Shown here piece by piece: positions 41,387 to 49,774 of a stretch of 64,000 bases of DNA (position 1 is the first letter of the stretch; every line of letters starts with the position of its first letter). A program made the position numbers and the translations under genes. Location: assembly GCA_031428675.1 (NCBI GenBank), contig JANOYC010000040.1, positions 23,926 to 87,925 of the forward strand, written 5' to 3'. The notes below the pieces were generated by a model, which searched no databases, was not told where the DNA came from, and saw only the letters and a program-made list of their open reading frames with translations. The stretch comes from JANOYC01 sp031428675. GTDB taxonomy: Bacteria > Actinomycetota > Actinomycetes > Actinomycetales > Microbacteriaceae.

Positions 41387-42642
41387 GCGCCTACAGCACC
41401 GAACCCGAGGTCAACACCCTCGGGTCCGTCATCGGCAAGCGCGGCAAGGCGTTGCCGTCCGGTGTCGCGAAAGCGTTCCGTCAGGCGAGCGCTCGGGGCG
41501 CAACACTCGGCACCGGATATCTTGCCATCGGCGCGGCCGTGCTCAGCGCCGTTCAAACCGTCTACGGGCTCACTCTGTATGCGGCGCGGGTGGCCGAGTA
41601 TCCCGATCTCCTGCCGGTGACAGCATCGTGGCTGCTGTATCTGGCAGCGCTCGTCACCGCGGTTGTATCACTGTCCCTCGTGGGAGAGCGCCTACCCACC
41701 TGGTTGTACCTCGTCTTCCTGATGATGCTCGCCGGCGTCGTGGCGCTCGACTTCGTAGCCATTTGGCCCCTGGGCAATATCGGCCACTTCGCCACCTCCT
41801 CGGTGTCGGCCGGCTTCGCGCTCGTGATCGTGGTGGCACTGCGGGCCGGGCGTGAGATCAGCGTCGCGGTGCTCGGACTCGCCGCGGCATTCATCTCGGC
41901 CGTTATTCTCACCACCCCGCTGACCGCGGAGACGATTCCTGAGCAGGTCGCAACGATTGCGCTCGCAGTGCTGCCTCCGACGCTTGGCGTCATCGTCGTG
42001 CGGGGTTTTCGGCGCATGGTGCAGGCAGAGCTCGAACGAGTGCTCGTGCAGTCCACGACGAGTGCCCCGCGGTTCGCCGTCGGCATGCTCGCCTCAGAGG
42101 AACTCGCCCGCCTCGACCTCGCCGCTGAAGAACTGCTCGACGCCGTCGGCACCGGGCGCAGTCCGCTGCCGCTCGGTCCGAAGACGGCGTCGACTGCCGC
42201 ATCCTTGGCCACCGAATTGCGACTGCACCTCATCGAGGGGCGCCGCGAAACCTGGCTGTACCACGCGGTGACCGAGTCCGAGGTGCTGGGAAAGGCGGTC
42301 ACCCTGACCGACCCGGGAAGCCTCGCCGGGCTGCTCGACCCCGTGCAACGCGACGGCCTGCTGTCGGCCGCCTGGCTCCTGGTCGCCGAGCGGTCGAAGT
42401 CCGGCAGTGCACGAACCGCGCACATCACCCTCGGGCCGGTCGCGGCATCCGCGCAGGAATACGCCCCGGCCAATTCGATCGTCGTGCCGATCACTTTCGC
42501 GACGACCGGGGTCGCCCGCAACCGCGTAGACCCGGCAACGTGGGACGCGTTCGGTCGAGTGGGGCGTTACAGTGACTCCACCCAGAATTCCAGCCTTCGT
42601 GTCGATGTCGAGTGCATTGTCGACAACCCGGCTGACAAGTGA
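41383..42642 (+). CDS. Membrane protein with degenerate kinase-like cytosolic part
   Basis: 419 aa. Six or so transmembrane helices in about 45-205 are followed by about 210 cytosolic residues. By position and layout this resembles the kinase before it (RMVQAELERVLVQ helix, then ELARLDLAAEELLDAVG), but there is no H-box histidine, no N-box Asn and no G-boxes. VQRDGLLSAAWLLVAERS stands where an N-box would be. I therefore suspect a pseudokinase or a signalling partner that binds the kinase or the regulators. Translationally coupled to the kinase. No family recognised with confidence. Confidence 0.7.
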   Translation: MSAYSTEPEVNTLGSVIGKRGKALPSGVAKAFRQASARGATLGTGYLAIGAAVLSAVQTVYGLTLYAARVAEYPDLLPVTASWLLYLAALVTAVVSLSLVGERLPTWLYLVFLMMLAGVVALDFVAIWPLGNIGHFATSSVSAGFALVIVVALRAGREISVAVLGLAAAFISAVILTTPLTAETIPEQVATIALAVLPPTLGVIVVRGFRRMVQAELERVLVQSTTSAPRFAVGMLASEELARLDLAAEELLDAVGTGRSPLPLGPKTASTAASLATELRLHLIEGRRETWLYHAVTESEVLGKAVTLTDPGSLAGLLDPVQRDGLLSAAWLLVAERSKSGSARTAHITLGPVAASAQEYAPANSIVVPITFATTGVARNRVDPATWDAFGRVGRYSDSTQNSSLRVDVECIVDNPADK

Positions 42643-42685
42643 TCCGCCCGAATATTTCTCCCGCCCCCCACAGATTGAGGCCACA

Positions 42686-43363
42686 GTGACCGAGAAAGCC
42701 CCCATTCGACTCGCTCTCGTCGACGACCACAGGATGCTCCTCGGCGCGCTGACGGAGTGGATCCGCAATGCCGCGAACGACATCGACATGGTCGCGGCCG
42801 TGGCATCGTGGCCAGAACTGCTCACGCATCCGCAATTTCCCGTGGACGTCGTGCTGCTCGACCTCGACTTGAAAGACAACATCCCGGTCTCGCTCAAGAT
42901 CAACACGCTCAAGACCACCGGCGTCAAGGTCGTGCTGATGAGCACCTACTCGGAGCCGAACGTGGTGCGCGAAGCGCTCGCCGCCGGAGCGCTCGGCTAC
43001 CTCGTCAAGAGCGAGGACGCCGAGATGATCGTGGAGGCAATCCGAGCCGCCTGGAACAACGAGTCGTTCATCTCCGCCGAACTCGATCTCGCACTCAACG
43101 CCGGCGACATCGGCGGCGCCCCGAAACTATCGGCACAGGAGCGTCGGGTGATGGCTCTCTACGGCGGTGGCGAGCCGGTGAAGCAGGTCGCGTACCAACT
43201 GGGCATTTCCGAGGAAACTGCGAAGTCCTATCTCAAGCGTATCCGTGAGAAGTACCGCGTGGCGGGATTCGACGTGGGCACCAAGGTGGCGCTCCGAAAG
43301 CGGGCCATCCAAGACGGCATCCTGCTGCAGACCGACGACTCGGCTGGCCCCGGCGGCTTTTGA
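42686..43363 (+). CDS. NarL/LuxR-type response regulator (second of two)
   Basis: 225 aa. Receiver: LVDDHRM, phosphoacceptor D59 in VVLLDLDLKD, switch serine in VVLMSTYS and lysine in GYLVKSED. Helix-turn-helix with KQVAYQLGISEETAKSYLKR. GTG start at 42686 with GAGG 5-6 bases upstream; a longer frame before it runs through the end of the previous gene and is not used. 43 bases after the membrane protein, so in the same operon. Convergent with the MFS gene, 6 bases apart. Confidence 0.92.
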   Translation: MTEKAPIRLALVDDHRMLLGALTEWIRNAANDIDMVAAVASWPELLTHPQFPVDVVLLDLDLKDNIPVSLKINTLKTTGVKVVLMSTYSEPNVVREALAAGALGYLVKSEDAEMIVEAIRAAWNNESFISAELDLALNAGDIGGAPKLSAQERRVMALYGGGEPVKQVAYQLGISEETAKSYLKRIREKYRVAGFDVGTKVALRKRAIQDGILLQTDDSAGPGGF

Positions 43364-43369
43364 CCGAAA

Positions 43370-44605
43370 TTACGATTGGGCGAGCAGGGCGTCGGCATCG
43401 TGTCGGCGCTGTGCTCGGCGCCCGAGCAACACGCCGAGCACAGCGAGTGCGATTCCCGGCACGCACAGCGCAAGTCCTGCCCACGCCGGCGAGAGCAGAC
43501 CGAAGCCAGCCACGATCGTCATCGATCCGATCCACGCACCGAGGCTGTTGCCGAGGTTGAGAGCCGCATGATTGACGGCCGCGGCGATCGTCTGGCTGTC
43601 GCCGGCGACATCCATCAGTTTTGTCTGAATCGCGGGGGACAACGCTGACGCGGATGCTCCGATCAGGAACAGGAACAGGAGCAGGCCCACCGGATGCTCC
43701 GCCGTGAGCGCGAAACCTAAGAGGGATGCGGCGAACACCGCGAACGACACGAAGATGGCCCGAGTGACATGCATGTCGGCCGCTTTGCCCCCGACCAGGT
43801 TGCCGATCGTCATACCCACACCGACGCACACCAGCGCGATGGCAACGGCAGCGGGTTGCAGCCCTGTCACACCCGTGACGATGGGTGCGACGTAGGTGTA
43901 AACCGCGAAGAATCCACCGAATCCGACTGCCCCAACCAGCAGAGCCACCCACACTTGCGCACTCGTGAAAGCAGACAGTTCTCGCTTCATCGTCGCGCCG
44001 GGATCGCCCGGGCGGTATGGAACCGCACGAGCGATCGCGACGAACGTGACGGCGAAAATCGCCGCGACGACCCCGTAGGCGACGCGCCAGCCGGCGGCTT
44101 GCCCGATAAGGGTGATGATGGGAACCCCGACGACGTTAGCGATCGTAAGTCCGGATAGCACGATCGCGACACCCTGACCGCGTTTGCCTGGACCAAGCAG
44201 GTCGGCCGCAACGAGCGATGCCACACCGAAGAATGCTCCGTGGCCGAGACCCGCAATGACCCGCGCGATGAGCACGAGTCCGAAGGTGGGAAGGATAGCT
44301 GAGGCGATCGTCGCCACGGTGAAGCCAGCCACGAGCGCAAGAAGTAGCCGCTTGCGCGGCAACCGCGCTGCAACTCCCGCGATTGTCGGCGCCCCGATGA
44401 CAACGCCCAAAGCGTAAGCGGAAATCAGCCAGCCGGCTCGAGCGATCGCACCATCGGGGTTCTCTACCGCGACAACGGGGAGCAGGTCGCGCGCGATTTC
44501 GGGTAACAGCCCCATGGCGACGAATTCGGTCGCGCCGATGCCGAATCCGCCAAGGGAAAGCGCGAGCAACGCAAGCCGAGAGCGGGTGCGGGATAGGGAC
44601 GTCAT
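43370..44605 (-). CDS. MFS transporter (DHA1-type efflux)
   Basis: 411 aa with twelve transmembrane helices. The start GIGATEFVAMGLLPEIARDL matches the AraJ/YdhP-like drug:proton antiporter group; AGLGHGAFFGVASLVAADLL and a basic loop (RLPRKRLLLALVAG) are the usual MFS landmarks. Substrate unknown. ATG at 44605; 72 bases separate it from the next gene upstream on the same strand (44678-45001). A link to the neighbouring signalling cluster is possible but not shown. Confidence 0.88.
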   Translation of the reverse strand: MTSLSRTRSRLALLALSLGGFGIGATEFVAMGLLPEIARDLLPVVAVENPDGAIARAGWLISAYALGVVIGAPTIAGVAARLPRKRLLLALVAGFTVATIASAILPTFGLVLIARVIAGLGHGAFFGVASLVAADLLGPGKRGQGVAIVLSGLTIANVVGVPIITLIGQAAGWRVAYGVVAAIFAVTFVAIARAVPYRPGDPGATMKRELSAFTSAQVWVALLVGAVGFGGFFAVYTYVAPIVTGVTGLQPAAVAIALVCVGVGMTIGNLVGGKAADMHVTRAIFVSFAVFAASLLGFALTAEHPVGLLLFLFLIGASASALSPAIQTKLMDVAGDSQTIAAAVNHAALNLGNSLGAWIGSMTIVAGFGLLSPAWAGLALCVPGIALAVLGVLLGRRAQRRHDADALLAQS

Positions 44606-44677
44606 GGTGAGCCGTTCGCTGGTCGAATGGGAGGTGTGCTCCTCGTCGAGCGGGACGCGCTGGCGTACCCATTCAGT

Positions 44678-45001
44678 CTAGGTGAGGCCACCTCGGGTGT
44701 CGCCGGCTTCCAACGCCGCCTCCAGGCGGTCGATTTTTCCGGTCAGCTCCCCGGTGTGGCCAGGACGGATGTCCGCCTTGATCACGAGGGAAACGCGAGT
44801 GCCGTACCGCCCCACCGCTTCAGTCGCGAGCCGCACTACCTCGAATACCTCGTCCCAGTCGCCTTCAATCGTGGTGAACATGGCGTCGGTGTGATGGGGA
44901 AGACCGGACTCGCGCACGATCCGCACGGCGGCTGCCACCGCGTCGTGCACGGAATCGTCGGCGCGACCGCCGCTCGGTGCCACCGAAAACGCAACCAGCA
45001 T
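44678..45001 (-). CDS. MTH1187/YkoF-like thiamine-binding family protein
   Basis: 107 aa, the usual length for the MTH1187 (UPF0045) family: MLVAFSVAPSGG, then DAVAAAVRIVRESGLPHHTDAMFTTIEG-like strand-helix pattern and RVSLVIKADIRPGHTG. These small ferredoxin-like proteins bind hydroxymethylpyrimidine or thiamine in some cases. The ATG at 45001 shares one base with the stop of the upstream gene (TGATG), with GGAG 5 bases before. The longer frame upstream is the wrong frame of the glycosyltransferase. Confidence 0.82.
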   Translation of the reverse strand: MLVAFSVAPSGGRADDSVHDAVAAAVRIVRESGLPHHTDAMFTTIEGDWDEVFEVVRLATEAVGRYGTRVSLVIKADIRPGHTGELTGKIDRLEAALEAGDTRGGLT

Positions 45002-46293
45002 CAGTTCTCCGTTCGAGTCGTCGTGGGTGTCGTCGTGGGTGTCGTCGTTCCCTCCAGCTTGCCAGCATGTCGGCTGAGGTGCACGAGCTCTCGCACTGCC
45101 CACACCGCAACAGCTACCACGAGCGCGTTTCGCACCGCGAGTACAAGCACCATCACCGGGTTTCCCGCAACGAGGTATCCGTAGAGGTAGGGGTAGATCA
45201 CCTGGGTGAGGGCAGCGATGAGTAGGACGAGAGTAGCGGGGATTCGGTACCTGGTGGTCGATTCGCTTCGGTCGACGAGCATCCCGAACAGTACCGGAGC
45301 AACGAACCACACCATGAATTGCGGCGATCCGACCTTGTTGACGACGATCAGCACGGCGACGAGAGCAAGTGCGAGCGCCGCCACGACGCGTCGTTCAGGC
45401 GCCCGTGCGCGCGCAGCGATGATTCCAAGCGCTGTGACGGCGACGAGCACGAGAACGAGCAACGGCGTCATCACGGCCGACGCGATCTCCGTGCCCGGTC
45501 CGCTGACTTGGAAGGTGAGGATGCGCTGGTCGAAATATGCCGTCGTGTCCGCCGCGCCGGTCGCGACAGCCCACATCCAGGGCACTGCAACGAGCGACTC
45601 GATCTGAATCCCCCGGTCGGCCTGCTCCGCAAGAAAGCTCAGCACGCGCTGCCCCGCTCCGAAAGCCAGCGCTACTACGACCACCACGGTCGTTGTGATC
45701 ATCGCGGCGATCAGCACCTTCGCCCGAAACCGCGAAGCGACCACCACGGCAAGCACCACGGCTCCCGGCCAGATCTTCATCCAGGCAGCGATCGTCAGTA
45801 GCGTGCTCGCGATGCGGGGATGCGCAACGACGACGCTCATCGCGATCACAGCGAGCGGTACGGTCACCGCGTCGATCCGGCCAATGGCCACGGGGCCGAG
45901 TAGACCCAGAAAGGCGGTCCACCACCATCCGAGCGCAAGGCGATCGCGTCGCGTGCCCCACGACGTCAGCACGCCCAGCGCCCCAGCATCGAGCAATAGG
46001 ACCATGAGCAGCCAGACGACGCCGTACTGGTCGGGTCCGAACGCTGACGCGGCGAGCATGGGCGCGAGGGCAGCGAACGGGTAGACCCAGCTCTCGTCGA
46101 TCACCACCCACAGCCCTTGCGAGAGCCCTGCATCGATCCACGACGAGTACACGACCGTCACGTCCTGGAACGGGCCGCTCGGGTGACTGAGACCCACGAC
46201 AACTAGCCAGCAGTGCACCGCGACGAACGCCCCGGCGAGAGCGAGCGCCGCTGCGATGTCAGTGCTCCGGTGGCGCCGGTGCCGTCTGGCCAC
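45001..46293 (-). CDS. Polytopic membrane protein, glycosyltransferase 87-like
   Basis: 430 aa with ten or more transmembrane helices. Similar in style to GT87/DUF2029 polyprenyl-phosphate-mannose dependent transferases: early Trp/Tyr-rich loop (VVYSSWIDAGL), DESWVYPFAALAP, and the intramembrane WMKIWPGAVVL segment found in that family. Would act on the outer face of the membrane on cell-wall glycans. The C-terminus is TTTPTTTPTTTRTEN, encoded by 12-base repeats. GTG start at 46293, three bases past the stop of the dehydratase gene, with AGG upstream. Exact activity uncertain. Confidence 0.72.
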   Translation of the reverse strand: MARRHRRHRSTDIAAALALAGAFVAVHCWLVVVGLSHPSGPFQDVTVVYSSWIDAGLSQGLWVVIDESWVYPFAALAPMLAASAFGPDQYGVVWLLMVLLLDAGALGVLTSWGTRRDRLALGWWWTAFLGLLGPVAIGRIDAVTVPLAVIAMSVVVAHPRIASTLLTIAAWMKIWPGAVVLAVVVASRFRAKVLIAAMITTTVVVVVALAFGAGQRVLSFLAEQADRGIQIESLVAVPWMWAVATGAADTTAYFDQRILTFQVSGPGTEIASAVMTPLLVLVLVAVTALGIIAARARAPERRVVAALALALVAVLIVVNKVGSPQFMVWFVAPVLFGMLVDRSESTTRYRIPATLVLLIAALTQVIYPYLYGYLVAGNPVMVLVLAVRNALVVAVAVWAVRELVHLSRHAGKLEGTTTPTTTPTTTRTEN

Positions 46294-46295
46294 CG

Positions 46296-47117
46296 TCAGC
46301 CTGCGTCGTGGACCAGCGCAGCGACGGCGGCGCTCACTTCGGCGGCGAGACGCATGATGGTGAAGGGACCGCCGCGCGACGCTCGTTCTGCTGCGAGGCC
46401 GTGCACGACGGCCGCCGTCGCTCCGAGCCGGGCAAGCGCATCGGGATCGTCGCCGATCCGGGTCGAATTCGTTGCCACGAGTGCGCCGAGCACTCCCCCG
46501 AGAGCGTCGCCGGCGCCGGCAGTAGCGAGCCACGTCGGCGCGGATCGCACCTCGAACGTCGTTCCTGACGGACTGGCGACCCAGGTCGTATGCCCTTTCA
46601 GCAGCACGGTAATTCCGAGTTCTGCGGCGGCCTCGATCGCACATTTTCGAGGATCGTCGGCGATTTCAGCGAGGGCGCGTCCGGTCATCCGGTGGAGTTC
46701 GCGGTAATGCGGTGTGGCGATGCAGCGGTCAATGTTGCGGTCATGCAGGTCAAGAGCGCCGCCGTCGAGGATCACCGGCACACTGTCGGCGAGCGCGTGG
46801 TTGAGTCGGCGGCGTGTCGCGCGCCCGCGATCGGCCGCGTCCATCCCCGACCCGAGCAACCAGGCCTGCACCCGTCCCGCGGATGTCACGACCTCGGGTC
46901 TCTGGCTCAGCACGAAGTTCGATACGCGCCGGGCGCCGATGTGCCGCACCATGCCGACGCCGGTGTGCAAGGCCGCCTCCACTCCGATCACCGCCGCTCC
47001 GGGATAGCGAGCGGACCCGGTGACCATGCCGAGAACGCCGCGGGAGTATTTGTCGTCAGACTCCGTGGGGACGGCTATCTGACTGGCCGCCTCGACAGGG
47101 CCCCAGAACACGCTCAT
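46296..47117 (-). CDS. nnrD: ADP-dependent NAD(P)H-hydrate dehydratase
   Basis: Repairs hydrated NADH/NADPH using ADP; 273 aa, single-domain form (the epimerase NnrE is not fused). Ribokinase-like motifs: SRGVLGMVTGSARYPGAAVI near the N-terminus, and the catalytic ATAGAGDALGGVLGALVA near 210-227. ATG at 47117 (MSVFWGP) chosen because the upstream frame runs into antisense of the CorC gene. Followed on the same strand by the GT87-like gene with almost no gap. Confidence 0.92.
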   Translation of the reverse strand: MSVFWGPVEAASQIAVPTESDDKYSRGVLGMVTGSARYPGAAVIGVEAALHTGVGMVRHIGARRVSNFVLSQRPEVVTSAGRVQAWLLGSGMDAADRGRATRRRLNHALADSVPVILDGGALDLHDRNIDRCIATPHYRELHRMTGRALAEIADDPRKCAIEAAAELGITVLLKGHTTWVASPSGTTFEVRSAPTWLATAGAGDALGGVLGALVATNSTRIGDDPDALARLGATAAVVHGLAAERASRGGPFTIMRLAAEVSAAVAALVHDAG

Positions 47118-47163
47118 GGCATCACGATAGTTCGTCGGTTCCCGGGCTGGCTTGCCGCGCGCA

Positions 47164-48201
47164 TCAGATGCGCCGTGTTGCGTCCTGCACTTCTCCGACG
47201 AGTTCCTCGATGATGTCCTCGAGAAAAAGCACGCCGCGGGTGGCTCCTGATTCGTCGAACGCTCGGGCGACGTGGCCACCGGAGCGGCGCATCGTGGCGA
47301 GCGCGTCTTCGAGGTCGGCACCGCTGTAGATGGAGATGAGTTGGCGGATGCGCTTGGGTGGGACCGGCTCGGTGTATTCCTCTTCGGGCACAGCAATGAC
47401 GTCTTTGAGGTGCAAGTACCCCGTCGGCTCCCCCCGGTCATTGACGAGAACATAACGAGAGAAACCGTGACGAGCCACGGCGCCTTCCACGTCCGCCGCC
47501 GTCGCATCCTCGGGAAGCGTGATGAGCACATCCATGCCCACCGCCACATCACGCACCTTCTTCTCGGTGAACTCGAACGCGTTGGTCAGCGCTCCGGCGT
47601 TATCGCTGAGCACGCCCTCTCGAGTGGAGTGCGCAACGATATTGGCGACCTCATCGAGCGTGAAGGCGGTATTCGCTTCATTTTTCGGCTCGATCTTGAA
47701 CAGAAGCAGCACGCCGTTCGCCGTCGCGTTGAGAGCCACAATGATCGGGCGGAACACTGTTGCGACGAACACGAGCGGAGGGGCAAGCAAGAGCGCGGCT
47801 CGCTCGGGTACCGAGAACGAGAGGTTCTTCGGCACCATCTCACCGAGCACGACGTGCAGGAACGACACCAGGACGAGCGCGAGAGCGAACGCGATGATGC
47901 CGATCACTTCTTCCGGCCAGCCGGTGAGAGCGAGCGGGACCTCCAGGAGATGGTGGATTGCCGGCTCCGACACGTTCAGGATCAGCAGTGAACACACCGT
48001 GATTCCGAGCTGGCTTGTTGCGAGCATGAGCGTCGCATGTTCCATCGCCCACAACGTTGTCTTCGCGGCGCGAGACCCAGCTTCGGCGCGCGGTTCGATC
48101 TGCGATCGGCGCGCCGAGATGACCGCGAACTCCGCACCGACGAAAAAGGCATTGACGAGCAGCAGGATGCCGAGCCACACGATTCCCCAGACGTCACTCA
48201 T
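47164..48201 (-). CDS. CNNM/CorC (HlyC) family membrane protein
   Basis: 345 aa. N-terminal DUF21/CNNM membrane domain about 1-190 with three to four helices (LLLVNAFFVGAEFAVISARR) followed by two CBS domains about 210-335 (MDVLITLPEDATAADVEG, HLKDVIAVPEEE). No C-terminal CorC_HlyC domain, so it is the short form. The family is linked to magnesium/cobalt transport; old hemolysin names are misleading. ATG at 48201 overlaps the stop of its paralogue by 4 bases. Confidence 0.9.
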   Translation of the reverse strand: MSDVWGIVWLGILLLVNAFFVGAEFAVISARRSQIEPRAEAGSRAAKTTLWAMEHATLMLATSQLGITVCSLLILNVSEPAIHHLLEVPLALTGWPEEVIGIIAFALALVLVSFLHVVLGEMVPKNLSFSVPERAALLLAPPLVFVATVFRPIIVALNATANGVLLLFKIEPKNEANTAFTLDEVANIVAHSTREGVLSDNAGALTNAFEFTEKKVRDVAVGMDVLITLPEDATAADVEGAVARHGFSRYVLVNDRGEPTGYLHLKDVIAVPEEEYTEPVPPKRIRQLISIYSGADLEDALATMRRSGGHVARAFDESGATRGVLFLEDIIEELVGEVQDATRRI

Positions 48202-49538
48202 CGCTGTACCTGCTTCGGGTCGAGCGTGTCAGCATCGTCATCGTCTACCGGATCCGGCGTGTAGCGCACTCGGTCGATCCGGCGTCCGTCAAGTCGCTCG
48301 ATGCGGAAGGCCCCACCGTCGATGTGAACCTCATCACCGACGACGGGCAGTCGCCCCAGCTCGCTCATCAACCAACCGGCGACAGTTTCGTATGGCCCGT
48401 CCTCCGGCACCGTCACGTGCGCGCGTTCGAGCAGTTCGTCGGGCCGCAGCAATCCGGGGAAGGTGAGCCAGCCGCGGCTGCGCACCACATCGGCTTTGGT
48501 GCGATCGTGTTCGTCGCTGACCTCACCGACGAGTTCCTCGACGAGGTCTTCTAGCGTGACCACGCCCGCCGTGCCGCCGTATTCGTCAAGCACGACGGCC
48601 ATCTGGTACCCGCGACCGCGGAGTTCGCCGAGCAGACTGTCGAGCTTGATTGTTTCGGGTACGCGCAACGGGGAGAACTGCAAAGCGGACACCGGCACAT
48701 CCGCTCGCTTGTCGCGGGGAACCGAGATCGCCTGCTTCAGATGGACGATGCCGACGATGTCGTCGATGCTGCCATCAATCACAGGAAACCTGGAGAAACC
48801 GGTCTTTCGCGCCAGCACAATGACGTCGTCGGCGGTCGCGGTTCGTTCGATGCTCGCGACTCGCGGACGCGGGGTCATCACGTCTCCGGCGATGTGGTCG
48901 GAAAAGGCCAGTGTGCGAGTCAGGAGCGTAGCCGTGTCGCGGTCGAGGCTTCCTTCGAGGGCAGATCTGCGCAGAAGAGAGATAAGTTCGTCGGCGGCGC
49001 GGGCGGAGCTCAGTTCTTCTTTCGGCTCAATTCCCCAACTGCGGAGGATGACGTTGGCCGAGTTGTTGAGCACCGACACCGCGGGCTTGAACACAGTCGT
49101 GAAACCGACTTGGAACGGCATGACAAGTTGAGCCGTACGCAGCGGGCGAGCGAGCGCGAAATTCTTTGGCACAAGTTCGCCCACGATCATCGATAAGAGC
49201 GTCGCGATGGTGACCGCCACGATCGTCGCGATCACGCTCGTCGCCGCGCCACGGATGCCCAGAATTTCCAACGGCCCGGTCAACAGGTTCGAAATCGCCG
49301 GCTCCATCGTGAAGCCGGTGAGGAGGGTCGTCAGAGTGATGCCCAATTGAGCGCTCGACAGGTGCGTCGACGTAATCTTCAGCGCCCCGATGGTGAGGCC
49401 GAGACGGCGTTCGCCACGCTCGTGCCGGGCTTCGAGCTCGGGGCGGTCGAGATTGACCAACGAGAACTCCGAGGCGACGAACAAACCCGTGCCGATCGTG
49501 AGCACAACGCCGATGCCGACCAAAACCCACTCAACCAC
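48198..49538 (-). CDS. CNNM/CorC (HlyC) family membrane protein with transporter-associated domain
   Basis: 446 aa: CNNM membrane domain about 1-190 (ASEFSLVNLDRPELEARHERG), CBS pair about 210-340 (MTPRPRVASIERTATADDVI, then VVLDEYGGTAGVVTLEDLVE), and C-terminal CorC_HlyC domain about 350-430 (GWLTFPGLLRPDELLERAHV). GTG at 49538. It is the full-length paralogue of the next gene; the two overlap and probably form a hetero-oligomer for metal homeostasis (inferred). Confidence 0.92.
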   Translation of the reverse strand: MVEWVLVGIGVVLTIGTGLFVASEFSLVNLDRPELEARHERGERRLGLTIGALKITSTHLSSAQLGITLTTLLTGFTMEPAISNLLTGPLEILGIRGAATSVIATIVAVTIATLLSMIVGELVPKNFALARPLRTAQLVMPFQVGFTTVFKPAVSVLNNSANVILRSWGIEPKEELSSARAADELISLLRRSALEGSLDRDTATLLTRTLAFSDHIAGDVMTPRPRVASIERTATADDVIVLARKTGFSRFPVIDGSIDDIVGIVHLKQAISVPRDKRADVPVSALQFSPLRVPETIKLDSLLGELRGRGYQMAVVLDEYGGTAGVVTLEDLVEELVGEVSDEHDRTKADVVRSRGWLTFPGLLRPDELLERAHVTVPEDGPYETVAGWLMSELGRLPVVGDEVHIDGGAFRIERLDGRRIDRVRYTPDPVDDDDADTLDPKQVQR

Positions 49539-49576
49539 GCGGGCCGCCCGTGCAGGGTTCAGATGGGGGGTCGTCC

Positions 49577-49604
49577 ATTATTCGTTCAAGTATAGGTTGG
49601 TCAA
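49577..49604 (-). promoter_or_regulatory. Probable promoter of the two CorC-family genes
   Basis: Read on the minus strand: ttgacc (49604-49599), 16 bases, then aataat (49582-49577), followed by about 38 bases to the GTG. A good housekeeping-type promoter. The remaining part of the 236-base gap towards kgd has no equally clear plus-strand promoter. Confidence 0.5.
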
Positions 49605-49774
49605 CCCGGTGCGAATTCCCGGCGATATTTCGTTGACTCAATTAATCGGCAGAATCTCCCGTTGTCGACGGCGGCACCGGTCCATCGAGGGGATTACGCT
49701 GGTATGCGGTGCGACCAGCGACGGGCGCATTCTCCAATACGCGTAACTAGTGAAGCGAAGGTAGGCGGTCGGCT

